Shown here piece by piece: positions 21,419-32,700 of a stretch of 64,000 nt of DNA; the first letter of the stretch is position 1; each line of letters begins with the position of its first letter. The notes beneath the pieces were generated by a model, which saw only the letters and a list, made by a program, of their open reading frames with translations, made no database searches and was not told the origin of the DNA. The stretch covers positions 62,001 through 126,000 of the forward strand of contig NW_025899905.1 in NCBI RefSeq assembly GCF_022539505.1. Reading direction: 5' to 3'. The DNA is from Lolium rigidum (lineage: Eukaryota > Streptophyta > Magnoliopsida > Poales > Poaceae). A program made the position numbers and the translations under genes.

Positions 21419-22591
21419 GGGCATCTCCAACCGGGGACGCAAATCGGACGTCAAAATCGATCAGCTACGTCCGTTTGCGTCGGCCTGCGGATATTAAAAT
21501 AGTCGCCAGGTCAATCTGTTTGCATCGGGGGCAGCCCTAGCAGGCTAACACATTTCGTCCGGCGAGGCCGACATGTTCTCTATTTAAAATAGAGAGAAAA
21601 AAATGTTCACCATGTAGACACGGATTGAGATATTCATATTTCTAGATAGAATCGAGGTTTTGAAATTAGCGCAACATGTTGAAACAAATTAAACAAACTG
21701 CAAAAATATGTCGAAACTAACTTTTAAACTAGCTACTTCTTCACGGAGGCGCTTCCTGCGTCGCTTCCTACTGGTCACCTCTTCGGAAGGGCTAGTGGCG
21801 GTTGACACGTCCGACGAGCTTGTGTCCCCCTCCGACGAGTAGTCATTGGTGTCTTCATCGATGTTGGTGCACGCATGCTGCGCCTGCGCATTCGCCTTCG
21901 CCCGGGCCCTTGCCTCCTTCTTTGCCGCCGCCGCCTCCTCAGCCGCCTCCAGTCGTCTACACCTTTCATCTTCATCCTCTTCCTTTTCCTCCTCCTCGTC
22001 TTGGCCGTCGTCGGCGACGGCCTCCCCCTCCTCATGGTCGTCCATCGGCGGGGAGCTAGAACTGCTCAACGTGGCAGCTCTATCTCACCAATGGCGACAC
22101 CCCGGTGGCTTCCCCTCACTATCGGTGTCCGATGGCAAAGATAGGTTGCTCATGGCTCAGTCGTAGAGATGAATGGCGTAGGCCGGTTGGAGATCCTTAG
22201 CGAAGATGCAGGGATCTTATTGAGCGGGGATTAATGGCGACGCAAATACCGAAGAGAGATGCGGTTGCTCTTCCACAGCGGTCCCCGCTCCATTCCGACG
22301 GTTCGCGCGTAGATCAACGCGGTTGCCACTCCGGCGGTTGCCCTTCCCGGCAGTTGTTGTGCCTATATTCGTGTCGGCTCGAGACAGGGTCGCTGCCAGA
22401 CGGGCTGTGGGAGAAGCGAGCGGATGCTCAGCGCAACCGCGGAGCGTCCGCGGAGACGCTGACGTGCCGCATATTTGAGCCGCGTTTGCGTCTCCACGAA
22501 CGCCCCGGACACTATGCGTCGCCCAGTTTTCGACCACGCGATCACAAACGGTCACAAACGGTCGCTCAGACTCGCCCCGTTGTAGATGCCC
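21419..22591. mobile_element. Non-autonomous PIF/Harbinger-type element, 1173 bp
   Basis: Ends are gggcatctccaaccggg at the left and cccgttgtagatgccc at the right (imperfect inverted repeats), flanked by TTA (21416-21418 and 22592-22594). This fits PIF/Harbinger. It is GC-rich at the ends and carries a short minus-strand ORF but no transposase. Confidence 0.85.
21689..22045 (-). CDS. Acidic low-complexity ORF inside the Harbinger-type element, 118 aa
   Basis: Starts at the ATG at 22043-22045. The product has an Asp/Glu-rich N-terminus (GQDEEEEKEEDEDE), an Ala/Lys/Arg stretch that could form a coiled coil (LEAAEEAAAAKKEARARAK), a Ser/Asp-rich part and a basic patch (SRKRRRKRLREE). No known domain. 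It may be part of an accessory transposon protein or a captured host exon. Coding status is uncertain. Confidence 0.35.
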   Translation of the reverse strand: MDDHEEGEAVADDGQDEEEEKEEDEDERCRRLEAAEEAAAAKKEARARAKANAQAQHACTNIDEDTNDYSSEGDTSSSDVSTATSPSEEVTSRKRRRKRLREEVASLKVSFDIFLQFV

Positions 22592-22594
22592 TTA

Positions 22595-23014
22595 GGAAAC
22601 ATGGCAAGGGCCGGGGACTTAAACTTGGGACGCCACGCTTATCCTTCTGTCCATTGTTGATTACTCCTAATAATTGTCGTATGTAACAAGTGTAAGTACT
22701 TAGAAAAAAAAGTATACACAGTTGTTGTATTACTAAGTCCAATTGTGTCGGAAAAAAAGTCAAGAAAAGTCCAATCGTCTCCAGACGCGCTCAAAGCTTC
22801 CACCAATCTTATTGAAATACTGGTCAACTCATATGACCCAGTCGGTTCAAACGAGGCCACCAGCCCACCGACGCCTTCCATGACCCGCCATGGTCGAGAT
22901 GCGAATGCGATACCTTGTACTGCTACTCCTACGACACCCTGGAGAAATCTATTCATTCCATTCCTACCAAACTACTTGGAGAAGGGGAAAACTAAGGAGA
23001 GGAGGAGGACAAAC
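22595..23014. other. Upstream region of the small two-exon gene
   Basis: No separate gene. The part from about 22800 is duplicated at 24280-24470, showing that the tandem duplication took the promoter region along. Confidence 0.6.
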
Positions 23015-23672
23015 ATGGCGTCCAAGCTGGTGCTCGGAAGGATCCGATCCATCGGCCAGCTCGCTGCCCGCCGTCGGTCGCAGCTGCTCAGCCGCCAGGA
23101 CGGGCTAGGTCTTCTCCTTTCTCCGGCGAGCAACCTCTCATTCTGCAGCGCCACCTGTGCTGACAACGCAGTCAAGGTTGGCCATTTACCCCCACAGATT
23201 TCTCCCAGGATGCTGTGTCTTTTTGTTACCCATGAAGCAATCATCATTTGTGGCAACGTCATGAAATCAACTCAGTTTTCTTTCACCGGTCTAATAAGAG
23301 AACCCCTGATTTTTTTTCTTAAAGTTCAGTGTCTACTGTACTGTTGAAATTCCAGTTACCTGACATATGGTCACTGTACATACCTCTGAATGGATAAGCA
23401 CTTCTATTTTCCGTACATGGTTATTAGTTTGTTACTCCTACGTATTGCTTATCTTGAAGAGTTCATCTATTTATCGATGCGATTTGCTCATAATGGTGCA
23501 GGATCAAGATACCCTCGTTAGGTTTTCAGATCCACAGGTTGCTCATCAAGATCGACAGTTCGTTCAGTTCCTGGACAGGATGCTGGACGCGATAAGAAAT
23601 CCCCAGAGTCTTGCACGGATACAGCGTGAGAGGCTTCCAAATGATCTGAAAATACTGGATGATGACATATGA
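23015..23672 (+). CDS. Small two-exon gene, 110 aa, probable mitochondrial protein of unknown function
   Basis: Exons 23015-23176 and 23502-23672. The donor is AAG|gttggc and the acceptor gtgcag|GATCAA; the joined frame is exact (54 + 56 codons with a TGA stop). The ATG sits in a good plant context (aaacATGGcg). Residues 1-35 are rich in Arg, Ser, Leu and Gln with hardly any acidic residue ([20 protein letters not shown]), which suggests a mitochondrial presequence. The C-terminal half is acidic and helical ([20 protein letters not shown], ending DLKILDDDI). I do not recognise the family. A degenerate tandem copy lies at 24270-25084; its better conservation in exon 2 (nearly every change leaves the pattern recognisable) supports this being a real gene. 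Confidence 0.7.
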
Positions 23673-24269
23673 GGTTCTCTTACAGCAATGCAGAAGTTAA
23701 AGCAGCGCGATCTTATGTTATGTAAAGTGACTTTGAGATAAATTATGTCAAGCTTGAGCATATGAGATTGGTATTGTTCAGGTTCAAATTATGAACAAGA
23801 ACATCCACGGATGTCAAACGTATTATGTATTTTATGTTTTAATTCCTGCGACTGATTTCATTACCATGGAAGAAGCAGGAACCTGTTAAGAAAACAAATA
23901 TATGGCCAACAGATTAACTGCTACTCCATGTTCTATTCAGGATATCTCAACAGATTACCTGCTATTGGTAGGCATTAAGAGAAGCGGCTGACCAGTGAGC
24001 ATATGGCTTACGGCATTTTTCCAACTAAAACACGCACATGTTTCACAGTACTAACACCGTACCTGTAGCTATGCTTAACTACAGAAGGCAACAAAAAAGC
24101 TGTAACTTACGAATATTAATGGACGTCTCTGAGCTAACCACCGTGGAATGTTAGGCAACATGGCAAAACCAAGGAGCTTGGGAAGCTATGCTTAGTGCTT
24201 AGGTATCACATGTGGGTTGTTAATTACCTCGTCTTTTCCTAAGGAAAAATAAAAACAACAGCTCCATCA
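23673..24269. other. Spacer between the tandem copies
   Basis: Includes the 3' UTR of the small gene (to about 23850). The 23690-23830 part is echoed at 25095-25260 downstream of the pseudogene. No other gene seen. Confidence 0.5.
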
Positions 24270-25084
24270 AAGTCCGACCGGTGTTGTATTACCAGTCAAC
24301 AAATTCATATGTCCCAGTGGATTGAAACAAGGCCACCGGCATCTTCCATGACCCGACAAGATGTGATACCTTGCGCGCTGCTACTGCTCCACCCTGGACA
24401 AATCTATTATTTTGCTACATGAGTACGTGGAGCACGAGAAAGCTAGGAGAGGGGAACAAGCATGACATCGGAGCTGCTGCGCAGGAGGGTTCACCCTTTA
24501 CCCCACATTTCTCCCAGGATGTTGTGTGTCTTTTCTTTAACTTTGTTGAAGGGCAAGAAAACGTGATATGCAATTCTAACTGTGGTACACTCAATACTAA
24601 TGATTTCATCTGCCAGTTTTTTCTCTTACTAAATTAACATGACCATTTTTCAAAGTTTTCTTCACAGTTGCTAGTTGAAGGCTTTTTAATTGAGCAAATG
24701 AATGCAAACATTATTCAGAATTTTATTTCCAGCTTCGGTTCCAATTATGTGGTATAGTCATGAAACAAACTTGATGTAAATGGTAACAGGTTGTTAACAC
24801 TATCCTGCTTGGTAGTTGTACGTACCTCTGAAGAAACAAACTTTATGTATATCTGTTCCTTCTCTTGAAGAGTTCGTTTATTTATCAATGCTCTTTACTG
24901 GTAATGGTGCATGACCAAGATAATATCGGTAGATTTTGAAATCCATGGGCTTCTCATGAAGATCGCCAGTTCATTCAATTCTTGGACAGAATGCTCAATG
25001 CGACAAGTAATCCCCATAGTCTTGCACAGATACAGCGCGAGAAGCTTCCAAATGATCTGAAAATGTTGGACGATGACGTATGAA
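24270..25084 (+). pseudogene. Tandem pseudogene copy of the small two-exon gene
   Basis: 24280-24470 matches the promoter and 5' UTR at 22820-23020. Most of exon 1 is deleted: the sequence jumps from just after the start region into the former intron (cacatttctcccaggatg). Exon 2 (about 24911-25084) is clearly recognisable, with [20 protein letters not shown] and [12 protein letters not shown]. It has a TGA just inside and the splice acceptor gtgcag has become gtgcat. No functional product is expected. Confidence 0.85.
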
Positions 25085-26883
25085 TTAAGATTCTCTTGCA
25101 GAAATTCAGAGATAAAGGAGTGTGATCTTATGTCGTGTAAATTGACCTTGAGATAAAGTATGCCAAACTTGAGCATGCGACATTGCTCCTGTTCAGATTC
25201 AAGCTTTAAAACTATGAACCAGAACATCAGGCAATGTCAAATGTATAATGTATTTCGTGTTTTTTTTCTTTCAGCAGACTGATGCCACGATGTTAACCTG
25301 CATCAAGCTAACCGGATTTCAAACATGCCAATGCCACAACATGTACTATGTTTAGATAATGGCAGAAAACATGGTTAGCCAGAAGTGCTCAAAACAGAAC
25401 CAACAGAAGGATTTTTTTTCCATGTCACTTAACAAAAATGACCAAGTTTAGCACAATCCATACACCAAATAGATAGATTCATCTATCCAGGATAGCACTT
25501 CTACATTTTCTTCTCATCCAAATATCATCTAGAACAGTTATGGTGCAAACATAGAACTGTGATGTTCAAGTTCAACATTGAAAAGCCATTCAAGATAGAC
25601 GACATAACTTACATAGTCCAAGGAGTAAATTGTCACCATTGACAGTATCAAGTCTTTAACAAATTATACGAAATATGCTCATCAGAACAAAGCTGCGTCT
25701 ATCTACAGGAGATGCATGACCAAATGGATCAGCATATTCCACGGAGTCATTTGATTTTTTTTAGAAAAGTATAATTTAAATAATTACTCCCTCCACCCAT
25801 AAAAGGATGTCGGAGATTTATCTAAATTCGGAAGTATCCATACACCAAAGAGTGTCTAGATACATCTAAATTTAGACAAGCTTGCAACATCCTTTTATGG
25901 ACAGAGGTAGTATAACTTATCTAATATGAGTTAGACACAAGGAGAAAAATGCGAATAAGATTTCCGACAGCTGATCAGAAATAAACAAAAAAATAGGAGC
26001 TGGGTGCTACTGCTTCTTAATTCTTTTCAGTTAATGTACACGCAAGTTTCAGTTACTGTGCACATATTTTTTCTCAAACACACACTTGGTGTGTATCTTT
26101 GTATTAGCAGAAATGTACAAGCAAGTTAACTCACCACTTTTTCACATGGAAACATCAAACGTTAATTGTACTGCATCAGAAGCTTGCTTTGCTCTGTGCA
26201 ATAATTTGTACAATAAGGAGTTCTCATTGTATCACCATCACATCATATAGCTTCCATTCGGAAACATCGCAATCAAATTGTCATTACCTACAATAAGATA
26301 AAGACATTAGTGCCAAAAAAAGAAAAGGACATTAGTATACTCTTGCAATGGAGAAGACAAACAAACTAACTGATGTATAATTCTTCTAAATCGCCCAACC
26401 TTGCATTCTATAGAACATAGGAACAGGATAGACAAGCAAACAAACCACTATACAACTATACATGATTGAAATGGCTTTTTTGTATCCCTTGCCACGCAAT
26501 AGCATGGAGGCATCCTATACATACACCAGAATGAAAATTTCAACTAGCCTCAAACTAGGCTAAGGAAAACGTAACATTTTGACATCTTATTAATAGGCTT
26601 GACGGTATAACCGATACTGATTCCTGAATTTATTATCTATTCCTCACTTTAAGTATGACCTACTGTCTAATGAAGTTTGGCATGGATGAATCAACAATAT
26701 CATAGTATGCTGAAGCTAGAAAAACAGTGGTACCTTATCCAAATAGTTCGTATTTTGTATCCCTCTAGGTACAGAATGTATTAAGAACAAAGCAAAGCAT
26801 ATACTTACTGATTTCTGCTACAATGGTTGAACAAAGGGTTTGGAATATGAAGTGCAAGGTGTATATAGTGATCGGCAAACTAA
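25085..26883. other. Spacer with one Stowaway MITE
   Basis: No gene recognised. It lies downstream of the PPR gene, which ends at 26884 on the minus strand. Confidence 0.5.
25787..25910. mobile_element. Stowaway MITE, about 124 bp
   Basis: Starts ctccctccacccataaaagg and ends ccttttatggacagaggtag, near-complementary ends flanked by TA. This is the classic Stowaway pattern of Triticeae. Confidence 0.92.
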
Positions 26884-29442
26884 TCATTGCTCAACCTGGT
26901 CAATGTTGTCTGGTTGCGTCGTATCACATATGTCTGGACTGGGAACGTAACCTTCATGTTTTAATTCTAGAAGAAGGCTCTTCAAAGACATGTAAATATC
27001 TTCAGAATCAGGGTGGCTTTTGTCTGCTGCAACAAATAAATGGCTGGTATTGTTAATATCTACCCAGCTGTAACCAGGTATCTTTTGAACTTTCTTATCC
27101 TTCATCAATCTTCTCATTTTTGACACACCATCCCATCGTCCAGCAACAGCATTGATATTGGACATGAGCACATAATATCCAGAATTATGAGGATCCAGCT
27201 TGAATAGTTCTTGGGAAGCAATTTCTGCAAGTTCAACGTTGCGATGCACACGGCAAGCATGGAGAAGAGCACCCCAAATACCAGCATCCGGCTTGAAAGG
27301 CATGTCAGCAATAAACTGCATGGCTTTATCCAACTTCCCAGCCCGGCTATATAAGTCAACCATGCAAGCTAAGTGTTCCACTCGAGGTGCAATCTCATAT
27401 TCCTCAGTCATGCACCGAAAAAGCCGGAGTCCTTCTTGAACCTGTCCAGCATGAGCACAAGCAGATATCAAAGCAAGGAACGTTACATGATCTGCTTTGA
27501 ATCCTTCCTCTTGCATACGGGATAATAAACTCACTGACTCTTTAACAAGACCATGAGCCCCATAGGCAGAGATTATACTATTCCATGACACTTCATTCTT
27601 CTCCGGCATGAATTTAAAAACGCGTAGAGCCAATTCTAAGTTCCCACACTTGCCATACATATCTATGAGAGCACTCTCAGCAAACACATCCGCTCTTATG
27701 GGGCCCTTTATGATAATACCATGAACCTCCTTTCCGTAATATATAGCTGGTAAGCCTGCACATGCTGATAGGATGGAAGATATGGTCACATTATTGTACT
27801 CTATTCCTTCCATACTCATTTGACGAAACAGGTCGAGAGCTGCTTCAGGTTCCCCATTCTGCGCAAAGCTTGAAATCATTGAGTTCCACGTCACCTCGTC
27901 CTTAGCAGACATCTTAGAGAAGATATAATGGCTAAGGTCAAGCCTACCACATTTTGCATACATGTCCATTAATGCGCTCTCCAGATAACACTTTCCTTCA
28001 TATGCATTTTTTAGAACATATCCATGGAGCTCCTGACCAAGCTTCATAGCAGACATGCTAGCACATGCTGGCAACATGGTAGCTACCACGACAGCGTTAG
28101 GTTTGATGCTCAGTTCCAATAGGTAACGGAACATTTTCACCGCCGCTTCACTCATCCCGTTAAGAACATAACCCGAGATCATTGTGCTACCAATAACGAC
28201 ATCGATGGTCTTCGTAGCATCAAAGACATTCTGTGCCATCCTCACATCCCTGCACTTGAAATATATGTCCACCAGAGCACTCACCAAGAAGACATCCACG
28301 TGCATGCAGTTCCTGACAATGTAGCCATGCATCTCCTTCCCCTGCTTAAAACCACTCAAATCGGTCAAAGCTGGTAACAAGCTTGCCAGTGTAACTGAAT
28401 CAGGCTGAATACCAGTCTTTTGCATATCGCAAAACAATCTCAGTGCATCGTCGACAAGCCCGTTCTGAACGCACCCGGATATCATCCCGTTCCAGGTTAC
28501 CAGGTCGTCCTTGGGCATCAGACCAAACAGCCTCCAGGCATCATCCAAGCACTGGCATTTGCCGTACATCGACACCAACGTATTAGCCACGGCCACCGCC
28601 GGTTCTAACCCGTACTTCACCGCCAGGGTGTGGAGCTGCACACCCGACATCAAGTCAGCCTCGGCGGCACACACAGAGAGAAAGCACGCCAGAGTTGCGA
28701 AGTTGGGATCGCAACCGGACGCTCTCATGGATTTGAAGAGCCCCACTGCGCTGGCCACGTCACCGGCCTTGACGTACCCGTCCATCATCACATTCCAGAG
28801 GACGCAGTCCCGCTCGTCCATTTCGTCAAACACCTCGCGCGCGCCGCCCAGGAGGCCAGCGTCAGCATACATCTTGATCAGCGCGCTCCCGACGTACATG
28901 TCGTGGTCGAGCCCGAGGTCCCGCGCGGTGCGGTGCACGAGGCGGCCGAGGGAGAGCGCGCCGAGCGCGGCGCAGGACTTGACGACGTAGGGGAGGGTGT
29001 GGCCGTCCGGGAGCGGCGCGGCGGGGTGCGCCCACATCTTGACGAAGAAGAGCACAGCGAAGCGGTGGTGGCCGGCCATGGTGAGCCCGCGGATGATCCA
29101 GTTCCAGGGCAGCGCCGCGGCGGCGGCGGCGCGCGGGAGCGAGGAGAAGACCGCGACGGCGTCGCGGAAGCGGCGCGTGAGGACGTACATGCCGATGAGG
29201 CGCGTCTGGAGCGCGGCGGGGCCGTCGGCGACCGCCAGGAGGCCGGAGGTGACGGCGCGGGCGTGGATTCGGAGGCCGAGCGGGAGGTGGGTTGGGGCGA
29301 CGCAGCCGCGGAGGAGCGCGAGCAGGCGGTAAGCGCAGGTCCCGGCCGTCACCGTCGCGGAGGAGGCCGTCGTCGAGAACGCCGCGTGTAGGCATTTCCT
29401 CTGCGGTGGATTGAAGCTTCGGCGGCGGAGGAGGCGGCGCAT
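26884..29442 (-). CDS. PLS-class PPR protein with E/E+ domain, 852 aa (At4g21300-like)
   Basis: Pentatricopeptide proteins bind single-stranded organellar RNA; PLS proteins with an E/E+ tail usually help C-to-U editing in mitochondria or chloroplasts. This gene has no intron. The start chosen is the ATG at 29440-29442; upstream codons are open but without ATG. The N-terminus MRRLLRRRSFNPPQRK is a strong organelle-targeting candidate. Repeats run from about residue 70 to 740, for example SALIKMYADAGLLGGAREVF, VTWNGMISGCVQNGLVDDAL and VSWNSIISAYGAHGLVKESV. The C-terminus carries E/E+ motifs (GIWGALLHACRVHRNVELAE, IPGYSWVDINNTSHLF) and ends without a DYW deaminase domain. Motif order and the end region resemble Arabidopsis At4g21300 (from memory). 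It is head-to-head with the YchF-type gene. Confidence 0.95.
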   Translation of the reverse strand: MRRLLRRRSFNPPQRKCLHAAFSTTASSATVTAGTCAYRLLALLRGCVAPTHLPLGLRIHARAVTSGLLAVADGPAALQTRLIGMYVLTRRFRDAVAVFSSLPRAAAAAALPWNWIIRGLTMAGHHRFAVLFFVKMWAHPAAPLPDGHTLPYVVKSCAALGALSLGRLVHRTARDLGLDHDMYVGSALIKMYADAGLLGGAREVFDEMDERDCVLWNVMMDGYVKAGDVASAVGLFKSMRASGCDPNFATLACFLSVCAAEADLMSGVQLHTLAVKYGLEPAVAVANTLVSMYGKCQCLDDAWRLFGLMPKDDLVTWNGMISGCVQNGLVDDALRLFCDMQKTGIQPDSVTLASLLPALTDLSGFKQGKEMHGYIVRNCMHVDVFLVSALVDIYFKCRDVRMAQNVFDATKTIDVVIGSTMISGYVLNGMSEAAVKMFRYLLELSIKPNAVVVATMLPACASMSAMKLGQELHGYVLKNAYEGKCYLESALMDMYAKCGRLDLSHYIFSKMSAKDEVTWNSMISSFAQNGEPEAALDLFRQMSMEGIEYNNVTISSILSACAGLPAIYYGKEVHGIIIKGPIRADVFAESALIDMYGKCGNLELALRVFKFMPEKNEVSWNSIISAYGAHGLVKESVSLLSRMQEEGFKADHVTFLALISACAHAGQVQEGLRLFRCMTEEYEIAPRVEHLACMVDLYSRAGKLDKAMQFIADMPFKPDAGIWGALLHACRVHRNVELAEIASQELFKLDPHNSGYYVLMSNINAVAGRWDGVSKMRRLMKDKKVQKIPGYSWVDINNTSHLFVAADKSHPDSEDIYMSLKSLLLELKHEGYVPSPDICDTTQPDNIDQVEQ

Positions 29443-29659
29443 CGCGAGCCAACGCCGGCGAGGGCGCCGCCGCAGCGAAGAGGGACACGCGAAGCGTTCG
29501 ACGAAGTGTTTCAGGTTCAACTGTCACGCAGCGCTCACGTGACATCTATCTATCGTTTCGTTCTACTTCTATCTCGCGCTCGTCCCTCGTGTCACGCCGA
29601 ACGCCACCTCCGCCCACTCCTCACCTGAGCCGGCGCCGCTGCTCTCTCGGCGGGCGCCC
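29443..29659. promoter_or_regulatory. Divergent promoter region of the PPR and YchF-type genes
   Basis: Only 217 bp separate the two start codons, so both 5' UTRs and core promoters must lie here or overlap the coding starts. No clear TATA box is visible. Confidence 0.6.
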
Positions 29660-32600
29660 ATGGCTACGATGTCCCGTGCCCTCGGCTCGGCGTTCGTGGG
29701 ATTCACGCGGACACCCGCTGTGCCGACGACGGCGCCCTTGCCGTCCCCATGCGCCTCCTCCGCGCTCCTCTTTCGCTGGCAGCGCAGCCGAGGCATCGGC
29801 GGCAGCGCCGCGCGGCGGTTCTCTTCGGGCCGCAACGCCAAGATTAGCATGAGCCTCCGCGCCGGCATCGTCGGCCTTCCCAACGTCGGCAAGTCCACCC
29901 TCTTCAACGCCATTGTAAGTAGCCAATTGAGCACAGAACCTGCACTTCGTGAGAAGGATTCGTTAGCTCCAACTAGCGGGGAGCAGGGAATTTTCCTTCC
30001 AATTGCACCTCGGAGGAGATCTTTTGATTAGTGCACTGGTTTTTGTGGCAAGCGAACTGAGTATGCGTGTGCAATGACGCTGCATCTCAACTGTTTGATG
30101 TTTTGCCGCAAGAGATGCCGTTGCCAAAAATTGAAGTAGTTAACATTTAGTAACTTTGAAGAGTGTGATGTTGAATTTACTGGAGTCTCTGTCTTGTTAC
30201 TCTCACTGCATAGTCTATGTTCCTGCAGCAGCGATTGCTTGACTGAATGGCTTTTATGTATTATCGCAATGAGAAATGCAGTTGGCATATGCAGAGCATG
30301 TTATTCCTCGTGATAAATAAACGTGTGCTCTATTCTGAATGTTATTAGGTTGAAAATGGGAAAGCCCAAGCCGCAAACTTCCCCTTCTGCACCATAAACC
30401 CAAACACTGGCGTCGTGGCTATTCCAGACCCTCGCTTGCACGTCCTCTCAAAACTAAGCAAGTCCAAGCAGGCGGTCCCAACATCCATTGAGCTTGTGGA
30501 CATTGCAGGCCTCGTCAAAGGAGCAAGCAAAGGAGAGGTACCGGTTGTCTTCGTTTACTCCTAATGCAGCACAGAGCATGTTGATAATTGCCTAGTTTAT
30601 ATGCGGGGATGTTTACCTGGCTGTTGACTTCAGGGACTGGGAAATCAATTTCTTTCAAACATCCGTGAAGTAGATTCTATACTTCAGGTAAGTTTGCTGG
30701 CTTTCTTGTATATTTTATTACTCTCAGGCATTTGTCAAGTATCTGGTTTACTTTCAATTACAGTGTTTGTCTGCACACCCATTCTGTTGGTATCCTCTTA
30801 TTTTGCAGAGTTTGCATCACCGTAATTCTCTCCCTTTACCTTCAGTTAAGCCGTTGTACAGTGTTTGAACATCCTGCTGCATACCCTTTTTGTCAGTATC
30901 CTCTTATTTGCGAGCTGGCATCACCATAATTCTCTTCCTTTACCTTCAGTTAAAATGTTGTACAACGTATGAACATCCGATGATAGCTTTTGTTTCATCG
31001 CCCTGCTATCATTGATGGGACTTGGTCCTTACCTCCTTGTTGTACTTCCTTACATGTTGTCTGTTAGAACTTGAAAAACATAATAGGCTAGTGGTTTTTG
31101 ATATTGCAAGGATTAACTTAGAGCTAGTATTTTCTTCATTTGATTTTCAGGTTGTGCGATGCTTTGAAGATGATGATATTGTTCATGTTAATGGAAAAGT
31201 GGATCCTAAGTCAGATATTGATGTGATTAACCTAGAACTGATATTTTGTGATCTTGAACAGGTAATTTGGGGAAAACTGTCATATCCATTTGTTTTGTAT
31301 GATAGAGAATTATGGATAAGGATTTATGGGTTATGTTCATACCTTAACCATGACAATTTTGTAAAAACTGCAGATAGAGAAGAGATTAGATAAGCTGAAG
31401 AAGAGTAAAACAAAAGATGCACAAGTGAAAGTGAAGGTAAGATAAGTTATACACATGTTGTAGTACCATTATTTGATGGGTTTTGTTCTAGATTCCAACA
31501 GTTTCCACTTCTCAGGAAGATGCAGAACGGTCAGGATTGGAGAAGATTCTGAAGGCACTTCTGGAGGGAAAGCCTGCAAGATCTGTTGATTTGGCTGACC
31601 ATGAGAAAGAAGCTGTACAACATCTTTATCTGCTAACTATGAAGCCTGTCATTTATGTTGCTAATGTAGCAGAATCTGATCTTGCTGAACCTGATAAAAA
31701 TCCCCATGTCAAAGAGGTGGCCAAACTAGCATCAGAGTTGCAATCCGGCATTGTTACAATATCAGCTCAGGTTTGTGATAACTGGTAGCATCTGCATTGA
31801 CCTAGGCATCAGTAAATTTTACATAATGTATTATCTATGTAAACTAACAAAACTGTGGAGTTACAAACCAGGTTGAGGCTGAGCTGTCTGAATTACCACT
31901 AGAAGAGAGAGTAGAGTACCTAAATTCTCTTGATGTTACTGAAAGTGGGCTTGGCAATTTGGTAAAAGCAACGTATAACCTTTTGGGCTTAAGAACATAT
32001 TTCACGACTGGAGAGCAGGTGAATCTCTTGTGCTGTTAAAGATATTTTATCCGTCAGCTATTGATCCTAACTTTCAAATCCATTTTTTCTTTTGTCAGGA
32101 AACAAAAGCTTGGACCATTCTTGCAGGTTCTTTTCATCATCCTCACAGTGTTGTTGCTAATTTATTAGCTACTGTAGGAACTGCCTTATGTTTTTTTTTA
32201 CCAGAGGCACAAACTTTTAACTATGTGTTGTATTGCATGTTATTGTTATAGGCATGACTGCACCTCAAGCAGCCGGAGTTATCCATAGTGACTTTCAGAA
32301 AGGCTTCATTAGAGCTGAAACTGTGAGTTCAATGATCATAAATGTTAACTAACTAAATTTTGATCTGCATTCTTGAGTTCTACACTAGTAAGAAGATAAC
32401 TGCATATATTTTCATGTACTATGCTATTATTTTCTGGTATTTTCTATATAATAATTTGACAATGGTCTCATACCACGGCTCAGGTATCTTATGATGATTT
32501 TGTTGTGGCGGGTTCTCTTGGAGTAGCAAGAGAAAAGGGAGTGGTAACGATATCTGATCTTCTGTGACTAAATATTAATTCTTGAAAAACAAAAGAAAAT

Positions 32601-32700
32601 GTGTTTATTTCTTGTCTCTCTGTTACTGCAGCTGAGGTTGGAAGGGAAGGAATATGTGGTGCAGGAAGGAGATGTGATGCTTTTCCGATTCAATGTCTAA
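29660..32700 (+). CDS. YchF/OLA1-type P-loop NTPase, probable organellar form, 433 aa
   Basis: Eleven exons: 29660-29914, 30349-30537, 30634-30687, 31151-31261, 31374-31436, 31516-31770, 31872-32018, 32099-32126, 32252-32322, 32484-32543, 32632-32700. All introns are GT-AG and all exon lengths fit one frame. YchF/OLA1 proteins are ribosome-associated P-loop NTPases of the Obg class. Motifs: P-loop GLPNVGKST (residues 72-80), [20 protein letters not shown] (switch II region), and NVAE (274-277) in place of the usual NKxD, the change linked to ATP use in OLA1. A TGS domain with [18 protein letters not shown] and GFIRAET ends the protein. About 63 residues before the core (Ser/Arg/Ala-rich) look like a plastid or mitochondrial transit peptide, as in Arabidopsis At1g56050. 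The last exon and its flank are duplicated at 35234. Confidence 0.95.

Noticed and set aside
28630..29545. Long open frames on the plus strand and in another minus frame within the PPR gene start
   Set aside because: They overlap a clear PPR frame in very GC-rich DNA and read as Arg/Ala/Pro-rich shadows with no domain.
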